Shown: positions 47,302 through 59,380 of the stretch, in pieces
Numbering within the stretch: the stretch's first letter is position 1
Layout of the letters: each line of letters begins with the position of its first letter
NCBI GenBank assembly: GCA_029204225.1
Contig: CM055097.1
Coordinates: 74,918,860-74,982,859, forward strand
Reading direction: 5' to 3'
Origin: Diphasiastrum complanatum
Taxonomy: Eukaryota > Streptophyta > Lycopodiopsida > Lycopodiales > Lycopodiaceae
Length of the DNA stretch: 64,000 bases
The notes under the pieces: generated by a model
The model's input: only the letters and a program-made list of their open reading frames with translations
What the model was told of the DNA's origin: nothing
Database searches by the model: none
Program-made: the position numbers and the translations under genes

Positions 47302-47782
47302 TGTTATGGCCATATTCAGCTAAGGACATGGAATAGTCCTAATATGGTAGACCGACCCTCCAGTGTTCGAGATTATTGGTCATGACTAGATTTAATTCCA
47401 AGTCAAGGCCTGCTGGTGACTAATGACCTTGAGAGGACCCAGACACTCTAATTGAGTAGTGCATATACATGTGACTGATATAGGCAGGAGGTATGCATGA
47501 AGAACTATACCTATTTATAGTTGACTTGCATGGGGATTGCATGTGCTCATGCATAGGATCCTACTCTCTATTTATTGAGGTAGTGATTATTCCGTCAATG
47601 ACTTTGGTCTAGGTTACCTGATGAGCTCTTCTCCTCTTGTTGTCACATTGGCATGGCTTGGGGACTCGATCCAGGAGGATTCTCCAGGAGGGATCTAGGA
47701 TTGGTTGGGTGGTTTTGCTCCACAATCTCTCTTGTGTTTTCCTATCCTCATTTTAGGGGTTTTCAGGCTAGTGGTCTTTACA
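47302..47782 (+). repeat. Gypsy 5' LTR, plus strand
   Basis: Begins TGTTATGGCCATATTCAG and ends GGTCTTTACA (TG...CA). It is followed by a tRNA-Met primer site. It matches the inverse of 48,023-48,440. Confidence 0.85.
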
Positions 47783-47783
47783 T

Positions 47784-48022
47784 TGGTATCAGAGCCCGAC
47801 TAAGATGCAGTTTTGGATGGGATAGAGACAAGCTCTATATGGATTGGAAGTGAGAGCACTTGGATTTGCATCCCGGATTGGAGTGCTAATTTCTCACATG
47901 GAATAATGAAATCACAAAATTTAGGTTGTTGCATGCTCTCCAAAATTACGGTAGAGTGCTCTTCTACAAGGCTGATTTTGGATTATTGATGCTGAGAATT
48001 TTTGTGACTTCATTCAAAAAAA
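47784..48022 (+). other. Primer-binding site and short leader
   Basis: TGGTATCAGAGCCC at 47,784-47,797 is a good initiator-tRNA primer site. About 225 bases of leader follow and are then cut off by an inverted LTR. Confidence 0.8.
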
Positions 48023-48440
48023 TGTAAAGACCAGTAGGGGAAACCCCTAAGATGAGGATAGGAAAACACAAGAGAGATTGTGGAGCAAAACCACCCAACC
48101 AATCCTAGATCCCTCCTGGAGAATCCTCCTGGATCTAGCCCCCAAGCCATGCCAATGTGACAGCAAGAGGAGAAGAGCTCATCAGGTAACCTAGACCAAA
48201 GTCGTCGACGGAGTAATCACTACCTCAATATATAGAGGGTAGCATCCTATGCATGAGCACATGCAATCCCCATGCATGTCAACTATAAATAGGTTACAGC
48301 TCTTCATATATACCTCCTGCCTATATCAGTCACATGTACATGCACTACTCCATATGTCTCAATTAGAGTGTCCGGGTCCTCTCAAGGTCATTAGTCACCA
48401 CCAGGCCTTGACTTGTCCTTAGCTGAATATGGCCATAACA
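48023..48440 (-). repeat. Gypsy 3' LTR, minus strand, with Pol tail
   Basis: On the minus strand AAGGGAGGAAGAA (48,453-48,441) is a polypurine tract directly before TGTTATGGCC, the LTR start. The LTR ends at 48,023 with TTTACA. Just upstream of the tract (48,490-48,445) the translation gives LEDRLCLREEEC, a gypsy Pol end. The copy is about 60 bases shorter than its inverted partner. Confidence 0.82.
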
Positions 48441-48453
48441 TTCTTCCTCCCTT

Positions 48454-49013
48454 AAACAGAGTCTGTCCTCCAAGAACGGGAAAAAGAAAACATGAAACCA
48501 TTCCTTAAGCTTTCAAATCTTACCCATGAACCATTATTCTTAGTCTAATCTTTCCATCTGAATAAGTCACTTAGAGATGCAACAATGTTAAAAATGTTTG
48601 CCTCTACTCATGAATACTCATAATTTCTATTCTTTGAGGAAGCTTTCATTTAGGGTAGAATGAACTGCTAAACCATATCTGGATGCTTGTCTTTTTGCTA
48701 GAATTTGCTTGGATTAAAGTTTGATTGCAGTCTTTAATCCATAATGTGTTGAATCATGTCTTTTTAATTGGGTTCATTGATAGATTGAATTGTGTCAACT
48801 CATCAAGATAATATAAAGAACTAAATTGTTACTACATGATTCTGTGGTCTGCATGTTGTGGAGGAAGGGATTTAGCCCAAAATCCTCTTACAGAACTGCA
48901 TGAGAAAAGACATTGATGGATGGCAGTCAAACTAATTTATTGCAGAATTGATAGCTAAGCTAATTGAGTGAGCATTCACCTCCTTTGGAAGGTTTTTTAT
49001 CCTGCAAAAGTAA
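48454..49013. other. Gypsy remnant and spacer, little recognised
   Basis: After the short Pol tail no further gypsy motif is seen. Confidence 0.4.
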
Positions 49014-49505
49014 TTAAGCTAAACAGATAGTTCTTAGAACTGTTTTCTGTTTGAAGAGCTTTTCAGAAACTTTTGAAGAGTTGCAAAAGGTCGCTTGACA
49101 GCCAATTGCTGCTTGAAGTCTGACTCTCAGGGATTGATTTGCATGAATTGGTTCTGCAAATTGTAAACACTTGTAGCAATCCTTCCTTCCAGAGCTTCTT
49201 GAGGCTATCGGACGTTTCTCACAGCAGGTGATGCCTGAGCGCTGAGGCAGCCAACCGTTTTTGTGAAAACCGGTTCTTTCTACTTGGAGGCCGCATCTGG
49301 AATGGTGTGGAATGATCCTAGGCTTGTTGGCAACTGGTGCAGCGTGGGTTGTTTGCAATGCATGTTGCATGGAAGTCGTTGAATGGATCTGATGCAGTGA
49401 TGGGAATCGGATAAAAGCGAGTTGTAGAGCTGTTTTAGTGTGCTTTTCCAACTGATTTTGGTGTGCTTTCCACCTCTTTTTTCTTAGAGGGAGGTCGGAT
49501 TGCAT
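49014..49505 (-). CDS. Unrecognised 163-codon open frame
   Basis: Starts MQSDLPLRKKRWKAHQNQLEK and is rich in His, Gln, Cys and Arg. The region is GC-richer than its surroundings, and upstream on the same strand lies AAAAAACCCTAAG, a phrase common in plant 5' leaders. No domain, signal or splice pattern is recognised. It may be a first exon or chance. Confidence 0.2.
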   Translation of the reverse strand: MQSDLPLRKKRWKAHQNQLEKHTKTALQLAFIRFPSLHQIHSTTSMQHALQTTHAAPVANKPRIIPHHSRCGLQVERTGFHKNGWLPQRSGITCCEKRPIASRSSGRKDCYKCLQFAEPIHANQSLRVRLQAAIGCQATFCNSSKVSEKLFKQKTVLRTICLA

Positions 49506-49699
49506 CTGGTGATCAATTGGTGGGTAGTAGCGCCTCGATGCACTCTCTCTCCCTCGTTCTTTTTGGCTTTGTGGTGCCTCCTTTCCCTCTTTGATGGCGG
49601 CTATAGTGTGACTATGGCAGGAACTACCTTTCTTCCTATTTCAAAACAATCTTAGGGTTTTTTGAAATGAAGGCATGTGTGACATTTTGGGGTTCTATG

Positions 49700-52080
49700 T
49701 TTTTTTGCCTTGTGCATGCCTTTTTTGGTGCTTATTGTTGATTTGCTGCATGTTACCAAAAGGACAGTAGTTGAGAAATTGCATGAATGTCCAATCAATG
49801 CTTTGCATGCCGGTTGACCGAGGGTTTTTTAGGGCTTGACAACTAGCAATTTTTAAGTTGGTTCCAAATTCTGTTTCGAAATCAATTCAAAAATTTTAGT
49901 TACAAGCACCCAGTTAGAGGAACTTTGGTTTCTTGGTGCTTCGTAGTCAATGCTATAACCTTGTCGTTTTGAAGGTAGCTTTCCGGGCTTGGCAGGAGGA
50001 ATTTACTTTTTTCTTCTCCATGGGCAATAGGCATGCTTGAGGCCTTATCAACTTGACAATCACCTGTAAGCCTAGTTTTTTGAGAACTTAATACTGTTGT
50101 TTTGTGTCAAGCTATAATAATCGGTCTAAATTTTGTTAAACCGATCTTGACAAAATAATGGTAGTGGTTTGATTCTCCAGGCAAGTACCTAGTTAGTGGA
50201 AATTTTGAGTCCCTAGGACTGTGTTTTTTATCGATTTAACTCTGGAATACGATTACTCCCAGTAAATTGAGTTAAATGGTATTTTTAGGATTCTTCCTTT
50301 TCGACTTTGGTGTTGTACCGATAGGTTATCCTAAAATATTTTAATCTTTATGATTGAGGAAACTAAAGCTTTTCAGATACTTGTTAAAGTGAATAAGTGG
50401 AATAAGGTCGTAATTTTTGAGAAGTAGCTCTATATTCGATTAAAACACATATATCAAATATTGTAAAGAGTACTCAGATCCAAATATTATTCTTTTCCAT
50501 TATTTTCAGGCAACTTTAACGAAGTAATGGAGCTGGTGTGGTCAAAAGGGAAGTAGCCTAGCATTTACTTGTGTCTAAGTAATTTTTAGGGACCTTCGCT
50601 AAAAGAATTTTCGGGTGAAGAAAATGAGACACCTGAGTAGGTAAATGTGATAGTGTTGTGTAATTTGAATTGGTTATGAATCCTTGTAAGAAAATTGCAT
50701 AACATCGGGTTTTTTCGAATTCATTAAGTTGAATTTATTTTGAATATCTATAGGAGTGGATCCTATTTGTTATTGGAAATTGGACATGGAACAAGAATGA
50801 TACTTGGGTCACATTTGTACTATAAAGCACCTTATTCTTAAGAGTTGTGACTCTCAGATGGTAGGAATTCAAGAGTATAGTACCAACTAGATGGGTTGTT
50901 TTATGTGACAGTAAAGCCATGTGCAGATTCTTGTTAAATTACAATTTTGAATTGGATTATTGCGATCCATTAGGAACAAATTTGGGGGTACTCCGGTATT
51001 TGGTGGAATAGATATGTGCATATATGGTATTGGAAATCCAGATAGAGGTTTTAGATCTCTGGATTATCGGATAATATAATTAGTGATCTTCTTGAAGGAA
51101 TTGAATTCCTTGTACCATTTCGGATTTAGATATCGGATATCTATTGGTATACTTCAGCTATATTGATTTTTTTTCCCTTTTGGTTTTGAAGAATAAACTC
51201 AGGTCATTTCGACTGTATATGAACAAGGTATCTTGTCCATACTGGGGTCAATGCCTAGTGGTATTCTTAGATGAATTGTCGTCTACAGTGAAAACTTATG
51301 GAAATGGAGAATTCAATAGTTGGAGGTATTTTTCTAGAAAATGGTTGAAGATTGGACCCTATATTGGATATAGAATGGTCATATAGTCTTTTTGATTTTC
51401 TGATGGTCGGATCCAAAAGCAAAGGGCTTTCTTGGAGAGAAAACCAATGGTATGGGACATCAGTGACTTCAAAGAGAAAATTCTTGTGTGAGAATGATCT
51501 GTAGGCCAGTGGCTAGTATTTATATTCTTTGTAAATCTAATAGTTGAACCATTGGTAAAGCCTATTTAGGGTATTTGGAGAGATTATGAGATATAGATTC
51601 GGATCCCTCAATGGTATCTCATAAATTCCAAATCGGAAATCCTTAAAAGCTATTTCTCTTTTGATTTTTAACCTATACCATTTAAAAATTTCTTATATAC
51701 GAGACAATTGGATTGAGATTCATATAATTCCTTCCAGTGTAGAACTAGGTTCTGAAGGACTGTTTAAGTTATATGAATTTATGCTTCCATTTCAGGGTTG
51801 TGAATATAGCTCAGAATCAATTGATGTTTCAATCGATTAAGTGGAATTTAGACTTCCTAAGCCCAAATGCTTATCTCTATTTGATAGTTGATTATTGAGA
51901 GTAATATTTTTATCACTCGGGATAAGATATTTTATGATATTAAGGAAAAACTCTGGGTTGTAATAGTATTTGATACTCATTACTGACTTTTTCGAATCTC
52001 TGATATCTTATACGTTGTCTCCTGGGAACTTTTTGATTGAAATTATAAAATTTCTTTTAAAAGGGGGAGAAGAAAATGAT
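49700..52080. other. Intergenic, nothing recognised
   Basis: About 2.4 kb without gene-like frames. Its style matches the tandem duplication to the right, so it may be non-coding retroelement sequence. Confidence 0.5.
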
Positions 52081-53205
52081 AGGAATAAGACTTTCATGGG
52101 ATTAACCAGTTGCATAGATTTCTTTTGTGGAATCCAGTTTGTGTGCAATGGTGGAACTATCCAGTGGAATAGAGAAAATCTCTAGTGATTATTTTGAATA
52201 ATTTGGAACTAGAGGAGATTTGGAGGTTTTTGAGCTGTGAGTTATTTATGAATATGGGAAGTAGTGGTAAAGATTAAATTAGGTTCACTGATTGGCTACC
52301 AAGTACCATTTAGTTATGGATTAGATTAGTGGAATAAAACTTTAATATGAACCTTTTGTCCAAAGATGTCTGTATAAGTCAGCCTAATCTTAGTTGGTGC
52401 ACTAAGATCTGAAGTAGGTTGATTGGTTGAAGGAATTTTGTGGATAATAGTATGATGGAGGGAAAACTTGGGATGTGGAATTATTCACTTCAGAGATTTC
52501 CCAGATATGTTATTTACTCAAAAGAAATAGAATCTTCTATAGCTGAGTTACAAGATTCTCAGTGACATATGTGAGTAAGATATGCGAATTTTGGAGGAAT
52601 CTGCCAGATAAGGACATATGTGTTTATGTACTAGGTCATAGTGGAATAAAACTTTCATGGGATTAATCAGTTGCATAGATTTCTTTTGTGAAATCCAGTT
52701 TGTGTGCAATGGTGGAATTGTCTAGTGGAATAGAGAAAATCTCTAGTGATTATTTCGAATAATCTGGAACTAGAGGAGATTTGGGGGTTTTTGAGCTGTG
52801 AGTTATTTATGAATATGGGAAGTAGTGGTAAAGATTAAATTAAGTTCACTGATTGGCTACCAAGTAGCATTTAGTTATGGATTGGATCAGTGGAATAAAG
52901 CTTTAATCTGAACCTTTTGTCCAAAGATGTCTGTATAAGTCAGCCTAATCTTAGTTGGTGCACTAAGATCTGAAGTAGGTTGATTGGTTGAAGGAATTTT
53001 GTGGATAATTGTATGATGGTTGGAAAACTTGGGATGTGGAATTATTCACTTCAGAGATTTCCCAGATATGTTATTACTCAAGAGAAATAGAATCTTCTAT
53101 AGCTGAGTTACAAGATTCTCAATGACATATGTGAGTAAAATATGCAAATTTTGGAGAAATCTGTCAGATAAGGACATATGTGTTTATGTACTGGGTCATA
53201 ATGAG
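52081..53205 (+). repeat. Tandem duplication, 561-bp unit
   Basis: The block beginning CTTTCATGGGATTAA at 52,091 recurs at 52,652 with scattered substitutions and single-base indels through to the TTATGTACTGGGTCATA segment near 53,200. There is no coding content. Confidence 0.93.
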
Positions 53206-53392
53206 ATTATTCTCATATGTGCACGATTAATCTTGTTTGGATCTACTATGAATTCCTGGTTACTAAGGTTATCTGTTGCACTTAACCTAGTCGTTGAACA
53301 TAGACATATGATCAAGTATTGTGTTTGATAATTACTTGCAAAGTTAACAGATCTGTTCTAATAGATCTATAGGTTAACTTAAAAAAGTGATT

Positions 53393-53893
53393 TGGATATG
53401 GGACACCAACTACTATCGGTGCTTTATTTTTTATTTCGCTAACAAAGCACGCTTAATCTACAAAGTAGTTGCAGTTTCCAAATGGACGGATGAACAACGC
53501 GTCGTCTTTAATCAACTCAAAGAAGCCCTTACCACTGCACCCATCCTCTGGGCTCCTGATTATTCTAAGGAATTCCATGTGCATACCGATGCATCCAAGT
53601 ATGCCATTGGAGCAGTGCTCACCCAACCATGAGAATTCAAAAAGGACTACCCAATTCGTTTTCTTAGTTGACAATTGATACATGCTGAAGTCAATTATAC
53701 CACTACCGAACGCGAAGCCTTGGCAATGGTATATGCGGTTCAGAAGTTTCGCCATTATCTTCTAGGAAAAGTCTTTGTGTTCTTCACTGATCATCAAGCA
53801 CTATTGTATCTCATCAACAACATGCACCACAGGCCGTATCGACTACACATCAGACACCGACTATTCGTCGTACATCCGACATTGACAAATTGA
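53393..53893 (+). pseudogene. Ty3/gypsy RNase H fragment
   Basis: A frame from 53,474 reads KWTDEQRVVFNQLKEAL, EFHVHTDASKYAIGAVLTQP then a stop. In the next frame come AEVNYTTTEREALAMVYAVQ, FRHYLLGKVFVFFTDHQAL and LYLINN. This is the standard gypsy RNase H with its DAS, E and TDH residues. It is broken by at least one stop and frame change and has no RT before or integrase after it. Confidence 0.88.
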
Positions 53894-54029
53894 CTTTACC
53901 AATAAGTCGTATGTCATTATCAACTCTAATAGTCGGCTCAAACATTTGGTGGCTCAACAGTACCTTCATCACGACTAGACAGAATCTCCAACAGAATCAG
54001 ATATTGTTTGAAGGCGACTGCCAACAACA

Positions 54030-54594
54030 CGTAGTGCCTTAATCTTATTTGTAAAGTACGAATTAAGTATTCTTTAAATTAGTTAGCCATGTGTATATAT
54101 CCAACAACTCATTAGTTGCTCGGTTAAACTTTTAGCAGTTCAATCAAACATCCAGACCGCAATTGTTTTGTTCTTTCTCAATGTTATCATAGAGCATTGT
54201 TTCAGGAAGAACACGACTATGTTTGCATTCGAACTATATTTCTTCACGACTGAATAATCAATGTTCCAGTAATCTAGCTTGTGTATCTCATGATGAATGC
54301 TCATTTTACTCATGTTCAGATTGATTCTTGCTTGTAGATAAACTTATTTGTAGATTAAATTGTCTTCTGTGACTGATAGTTTGAGTCAATTGTGACGCTG
54401 TAATTCCTGCACTAAATTTGCTTCCGCAAAGCTAATTTAAAATCAATCTACTTTGTGCATGGCTACGAAATCGACCGTATAGATCCAATGACTTCGAAGC
54501 TGTGATCAAGTAGGGAGACTTTGATCTGTCTAAGTCGGCCTGAATCCGATAGATGTGGTTCCTGTTGCGACACATTTCTCCCGACACAAATGAA
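54030..54594 (+). repeat. Copia LTR, apparently solo
   Basis: Ends ACACATTTCTCCCGACA at 54,594. About 350 bases match the inverse of 46,440-46,795. The left edge is not defined. No primer site follows and no polypurine tract is evident before, so it is either a solo LTR or a damaged end. Confidence 0.65.
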
Positions 54595-54599
54595 TGCCC

Positions 54600-55147
54600 T
54601 TAGGGTAGACAACTAGCCCAAAGGTTATACATCTTCTATAATACCAATAACCATTTATCTAGAATCTAAGAATACAAGTTGTTGCAAGACAATATCAATG
54701 AAAGATGCAACGATAGGGACCTCGAATTACAAGTTATCTGAGGCCCGTATTCCAACAGGCACCCCAACAATGCCTATGACTACCAGGACCCAATAATGCA
54801 GCATCAGCCTTAGTATTGCAACAACTTGGCCCTCAGATAAATCGCCAGATTGTTCTAGCAAACTTTGCTACAACAAGTCAAGATCTCCAACCCCAATGAG
54901 ACTTCATCTTGGAAAATGTGTCCGTACCTGAGGATCAAGGCTTCCCTTGTTTTTATATGTATGGAACTGAAGCTTCTATCTATTTTTTGTTTACCGCACA
55001 GCAACATTTTCACAGAAATAGAGCACGTATCCAGTGTTACGGTTGTGGGGAGAACCATCGCATCATTGAGTGTCCTTATAAAGGCACTTATACTCCTATT
55101 TGTAGAGAGTGTGTCCATGGCCATTGCTACAAAGATTGTCCATCCTA
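54600..55147 (+). pseudogene. Ty3/gypsy Gag C-terminus with two zinc knuckles
   Basis: The frame starting at 54,909 contains CYGCGENHRIIECP and, 11 residues later, CRECVHGHCYKDCP. Both knuckles have the spacing CX2CX3HX4C, one residue shorter than the usual CX2CX4HX4C. Upstream Gag sequence is Gln- and Tyr-rich but broken. A stop follows immediately, and a proline-rich region with frameshifts leads to the protease. Confidence 0.72.
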
Positions 55148-55466
55148 ACCAGTAGACCGCAAGTTGATGCACCTATCAATCTCGCAACTGTTATACATGA
55201 TAGGAGAGCCAATGCAAATAAACTAGAAATCTCTACCTCTGTTCAGACACGTGCCCAAAGACTGAATGAACCCCCAATCGTAGAAAGATTCTTGGATGTG
55301 GAGCACAATCAACCCCCACACAATAAGACATTACACTTGATCTATTGGACCTGGAGAGTATCCAAACCCACAAAAAGAGAAAAAGCGTTACATCAAAGTA
55401 AGAGAATGGATCCAGGAAGAGCAAGCTAAGGCTCATATTGGTGATCTTAATTGGCCAATAGAACCT

Positions 55467-56170
55467 ATGGATTCAGCTGAACTTTCTAATCAAGCCATGA
55501 ATGCACCTACTTTACCCTTGAACTCGGAAGGATTTATCCATCTAGAATTCACTGAAGAACTAGAAGGAAGTGGAACTGAGGCCTTAACCACCCTATTATC
55601 CAGTCAAGTCACCATACCTTTATGTGATGCATTGAAGAATTCTAAACCCTTAAGACAAGCCTTAACCACATGGTTAGGAGCAGAGGATACACCTAAAATG
55701 CCCTCCATAGATGGAGAAAGTGATGATGACCAATTCGTGATGGCCATAGGTGCCATTTGGGATAATGAAAAGAGTAATGTTACCTTACCCATTCAGCACG
55801 AGACCCTTCCCTCAGTAGCCGCCGTTATTGATGGTGATTCAAGAGTGAACATTATGTCTTCACATATATACCAAGAATGGGGACTAAGTGGATTGAAGCC
55901 CATAGGTTTTACCTTAAAACTTGCTGATCAAAGTTGCGTCAAGCCTATGGGAATCATGGAGAATGTACATGTGAAAGTCACAATCTTCGCTTTGTCATCT
56001 ACTTCACTATTTTAGATCTTCCAAAAGAATCCCCATCCTATCGACTTCTATTAAAAAGTCCATGGTTGAAATTAGCTAAAGTTCACCATGACTGGGGTAC
56101 AGACCAAATCACACTTGAGATCCGGAAAAAAGAAGCGTCACAAACCATTGGAAATCCATCAAGATTTTGA
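55467..56170 (+). pseudogene. Ty3/gypsy aspartic protease region
   Basis: The main frame (55,467-56,015) ends with VIDGDSRVNIMSSHIYQEWG near 55,824, the DGGS-type retropepsin active site with Gly changed to Asp. GFTLKLADQSCVKPMG then follows. The reading continues in another frame (55,934-56,170) with FTILDLPKESPSYRLLL and PWLKLAKVHHDW, the conserved segment after the protease. At least one frameshift separates them. Confidence 0.8.
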
Positions 56171-56935
56171 TATTGATATCATCAATTGGATTGAGGCTCT
56201 AAATATAGTCAATTATATGAATTCTGTAAAAGGATCTATCTCCTTACTTCAAGAAACCAATCAAGAGCCTGAATTGAACCCTCAAACCAAAAACTTGTCA
56301 CCCTTGATGATGAGATTGCAATCGGGGTGAACATGGTCGAACTATCATGGCTCCCATTAGAATCACTCCCAAAACCTTGTGAAAAAGAACTTCTCCCTTG
56401 GTGCTCAGTGATCACCTTGGCAGATGATGTGGAATACTCTAATGAACAAGCATTAACTTACTTCTACCCGCATCGTTATGGAGAGAAGATGATATCAAAA
56501 GATATACCCAGGATCCCACCAATGGGAAAGGTTTCCAAGGAATCACGTTTCACAAACGTATATCAATACAAGGTCAAGGTGAGCCAATGGGACAATCTAG
56601 TAGATGAGACCATAACTTGTGTGGATACCACACTGTGGGATCCCATGGAGATGACAGTTACGCTGATAATCCCACCGATTCGCTCATGCTCTATCAATAT
56701 GGCAGTAGCCAAGAAACTTGCCACCAAAATACTAGCCAATTTGAAAGGCAAGGCTAAGATGGTTTTGATCGTCCGCAACTCATGAATATCAGATTCAACC
56801 GGAGATGCTACATCTAAAGCATCAAAGATAATCTCAACGACATCCACCTCAACATCCCAAAATTTGAAGCCAAGACAAGATCAAGGTTGCATGATGTGCC
56901 AACATACTTTCAAGATTATACTTTAGATGATGTGA
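56171..56935 (+). pseudogene. Gypsy Pol linker between protease and RT
   Basis: Open frames at 56,088-56,330 and 56,327-56,785 are Glu/Leu-rich (VELSWLPLESLPKPCEKELL) and match no catalytic domain. They fill the normal spacer of this type of Pol. Frame changes separate them. Confidence 0.5.
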
Positions 56936-57780
56936 TTGTTTCCTTACCTCAAGCCTAGCGGAAACTTGACTCAAATGATCTACATGATAAATCTTGTTTG
57001 TACGAAGGTCCTGCAACCTCTAGATCTAGTTGATCCTAGGAAAGATGAGAAATTAGTTTATGTAGGTGAACAACTTACGATTGAAGAACCATCTGATCCA
57101 AGAGATCTCCTACATGAATATCATGATTGTTTTTCATGGTGGTCCTACAAGGATCCCAAGGGAATACCACCTGAAATAGTGCAACACACCATTCCGTTGG
57201 TCAATGGCGTTGAACCGAAAGTGAGCCGACCTTATCGCTACAACCCACACTATTTAGTAGCTTTTTTAACAAGATTTGGAAAAACTACTTGATGTTGGAT
57301 TCATATATGAGATAGAACATGTTGACTGGGTATTTCTGATTGTGATTGTGCCTAAGAAGAATGGGAAACTACGCATCTGTGTAGATCTCAAGAAGCTTAA
57401 TATGGTCACAAAGAAAGACCACTTTCCTTTACCTTTTACCGAAGGAGTGCTTGAACGAATAGCAGGAGAAGAGACCTGTAGTTTCCTCGACAGATTCAGT
57501 GGGTATAATCAAGTGCAAATAGCAGCAAAAGACCAGCATAAGACTGTCTTTGCAATAGCATGGGGACCTTATGCCTTCTGCATAATGTTGTTTGGATTAT
57601 GCAACGCACCTAGCACCTTCTAGAGAGTTATACAACATATCCTCAAAGAATTTCTTTAGAAATTCTTACATGTGTTCCTTGATGATTTTTTGTGCGTATA
57701 TTTAAAGGTACCACTTAAATCGTCTAGAATGAGTTCTGCAACATTCAACCCAAAGGTGCTACTTAAATCATCTAGAACCT
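56936..57780 (+). pseudogene. Ty3/gypsy reverse transcriptase
   Basis: Segments in order: EYHDCFSWWSYKDPKGIPPE, HTIPLVNGVEPKVSRPYRY (56,936-57,292); then FLIVIVPKKNGKLRICVDLK, FSGYNQVQIAAKDQHKTVF, GPYAFCIMLFGLCNAPSTF (57,276-57,623); a stop; and HVFLDDFLCVY near 57,670-57,700 (catalytic DD). A 27-base direct duplication (57,704-57,730 and 57,752-57,778, AAAGGTxCxACTTAAATC) then disrupts the thumb. Two stops and a frameshift make it inactive. Confidence 0.92.
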
Positions 57781-57814
57781 AACCAAATGCCAAATATGGG
57801 TAACCCATGGCATT

Positions 57815-58261
57815 GTGTTAAGGCATGTTATATCGCAGTACGAGATTGCCACTAATTTGGATAAGATCAGGGTAACAATTGAGATGACCCTACCCAAAAC
57901 AATACGTGATGTCTACACCTTTATGGGACAAGCCAATTCAGTGTTTGCTTTATTGGCTCACCCAAAATATCATCTTATCGTTGAACCTAAATGCACACAA
58001 GAAGCCCTAGACACCTTCGAGAAAATCAAACAAGCTCTTGTCACCACCCCTATCTTACGGTCTCCAAACTGGAGCATAGAATTTCACGTACATATAGATG
58101 CATCCAAGTATGCAATAGGAATTGTGCTGAGACAACCAAGGGAAATGAAAAAATATTTTCCCATCTGCTTCGCTAGCCGACAACTCATTGGAGCAGAGAC
58201 CAACTATACCACCATTGAGCCAGAGGCTCTTACCATCCCATTTTGTCAACGAGACAACTAA
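57815..58261 (+). pseudogene. Ty3/gypsy RNase H, truncated
   Basis: Contains TFMGQANSVFALLAHPKYHL, EFHVHIDASKYAIGIVLRQP and AETNYTTIEPEALTIPF, then is cut by a deletion. The TDH part and the integrase start are missing. It is a different copy from 53,393-53,893. Confidence 0.9.
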
Positions 58262-58289
58262 CTGCCTAATGAAAGGATTTTTTTGTTAT

Positions 58290-58895
58290 TCATCGATTTA
58301 GTACTCCACATTATCCAAGGGGTAATGGACAAGCAAACTTTTCAAACAAGATTCTGTACAATATTATGACCAAGACAGTTGAGGCAAGCCGATCGGATTG
58401 GGAACACAAGTTACATGCTGCATTATGGGCATTTCGAACAGGTTTAGGGGTTAGCACAAATCAGACGTCTTTCCATTTGGTTTATGGTCAAGATGTTGTG
58501 ATGCCGATTGAATTTTTGATTCCATCCTTACGCATAGCAATTGTGAACGCTTGGATGATGCTAAACCTTTACAACTTCATCATGAGGCTTTACATACACT
58601 ATGTGAAACTAGATAGATGGCGGTTTGTGCACTAGTAGCAGAGAAAGCTTGTCGCAAAGCATGGCATTATCGTCATTTACATAATAAGGATCTGAAGGAA
58701 GGAGATCTTGCTTTGATGTACACAACGAAACCGATTAAGGGAAAGTTGAAATTCACAAGTAAAGGACCATACAGAGTTAAAGAAATTTTATCTTATGAAG
58801 CAGTGGTCTTGGAACACCTTGATGGCTGAAGATTTGATACCCCAGCGAATAGAAGCCGATTACGCAAGATTTGGCAGCCTGATCCTCCGACTTGA
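58290..58895 (+). pseudogene. Ty3/gypsy integrase C-terminal half
   Basis: After the RNase H break a frame carries STPHYPRGNGQANFSNKIL (integrase core end). Next come DWEHKLHAALWAFRTGLGVS, TSFHLVYGQDVVMPIEF (58,366-58,635) and ACRKAWHYRHLHNKDLKEGD, GPYRVKEILSYEAVVLE (58,617-58,829), the C-terminal DNA-binding part, with RLRKIWQPDPP at the end. The zinc-binding N-terminus and first Asp are deleted. Confidence 0.88.
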
Positions 58896-59380
58896 TTATC
58901 AATTTATTTGATTTTTCAATTTTGTTGCTTTCAATTACTTATTTGTTACCGTTTTGGAAAAGACAGTAAAAATAAAAATAAAAATGATGAGCAAAAGTCT
59001 GGAAAGTCATCAAGTCAGAAGAAAAAAAAATGAAAGTATTTTTCAGAAATGATTTGTTTGAGAAAGAAATGACCCAAAAATACTATCATGGCTAGATTTT
59101 GATTCAAATAGTCATACTAACATTCGTTGACCTCGCAGATACATTCAATTCAAATCTACCTATAGTGAGTTGGGCGAAGGTTGGTTTGCAGCAGAAGTGC
59201 CAGTGTTTAAGCTAGGCAAGAGTTCAGCTCTATGTCACCTAAGGTCCTTCATTGAACATGATGGAGTCAATATTGCCAACCTGACAGATTTATTCAAAAC
59301 ATTAAAATTAGGTTGGACGAAGGTTGAAACCTTGAATCTACTTGCTTGTGTACTTTACCTATTTTACCTACTGAAATCAT
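58896..59380 (+). other. Gypsy 3' region, unassigned
   Basis: A purine-rich GAAGAAAAAAAAATGAAAG stretch near 59,019-59,037 might be a polypurine tract, but no LTR could be paired with it. Confidence 0.35.
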
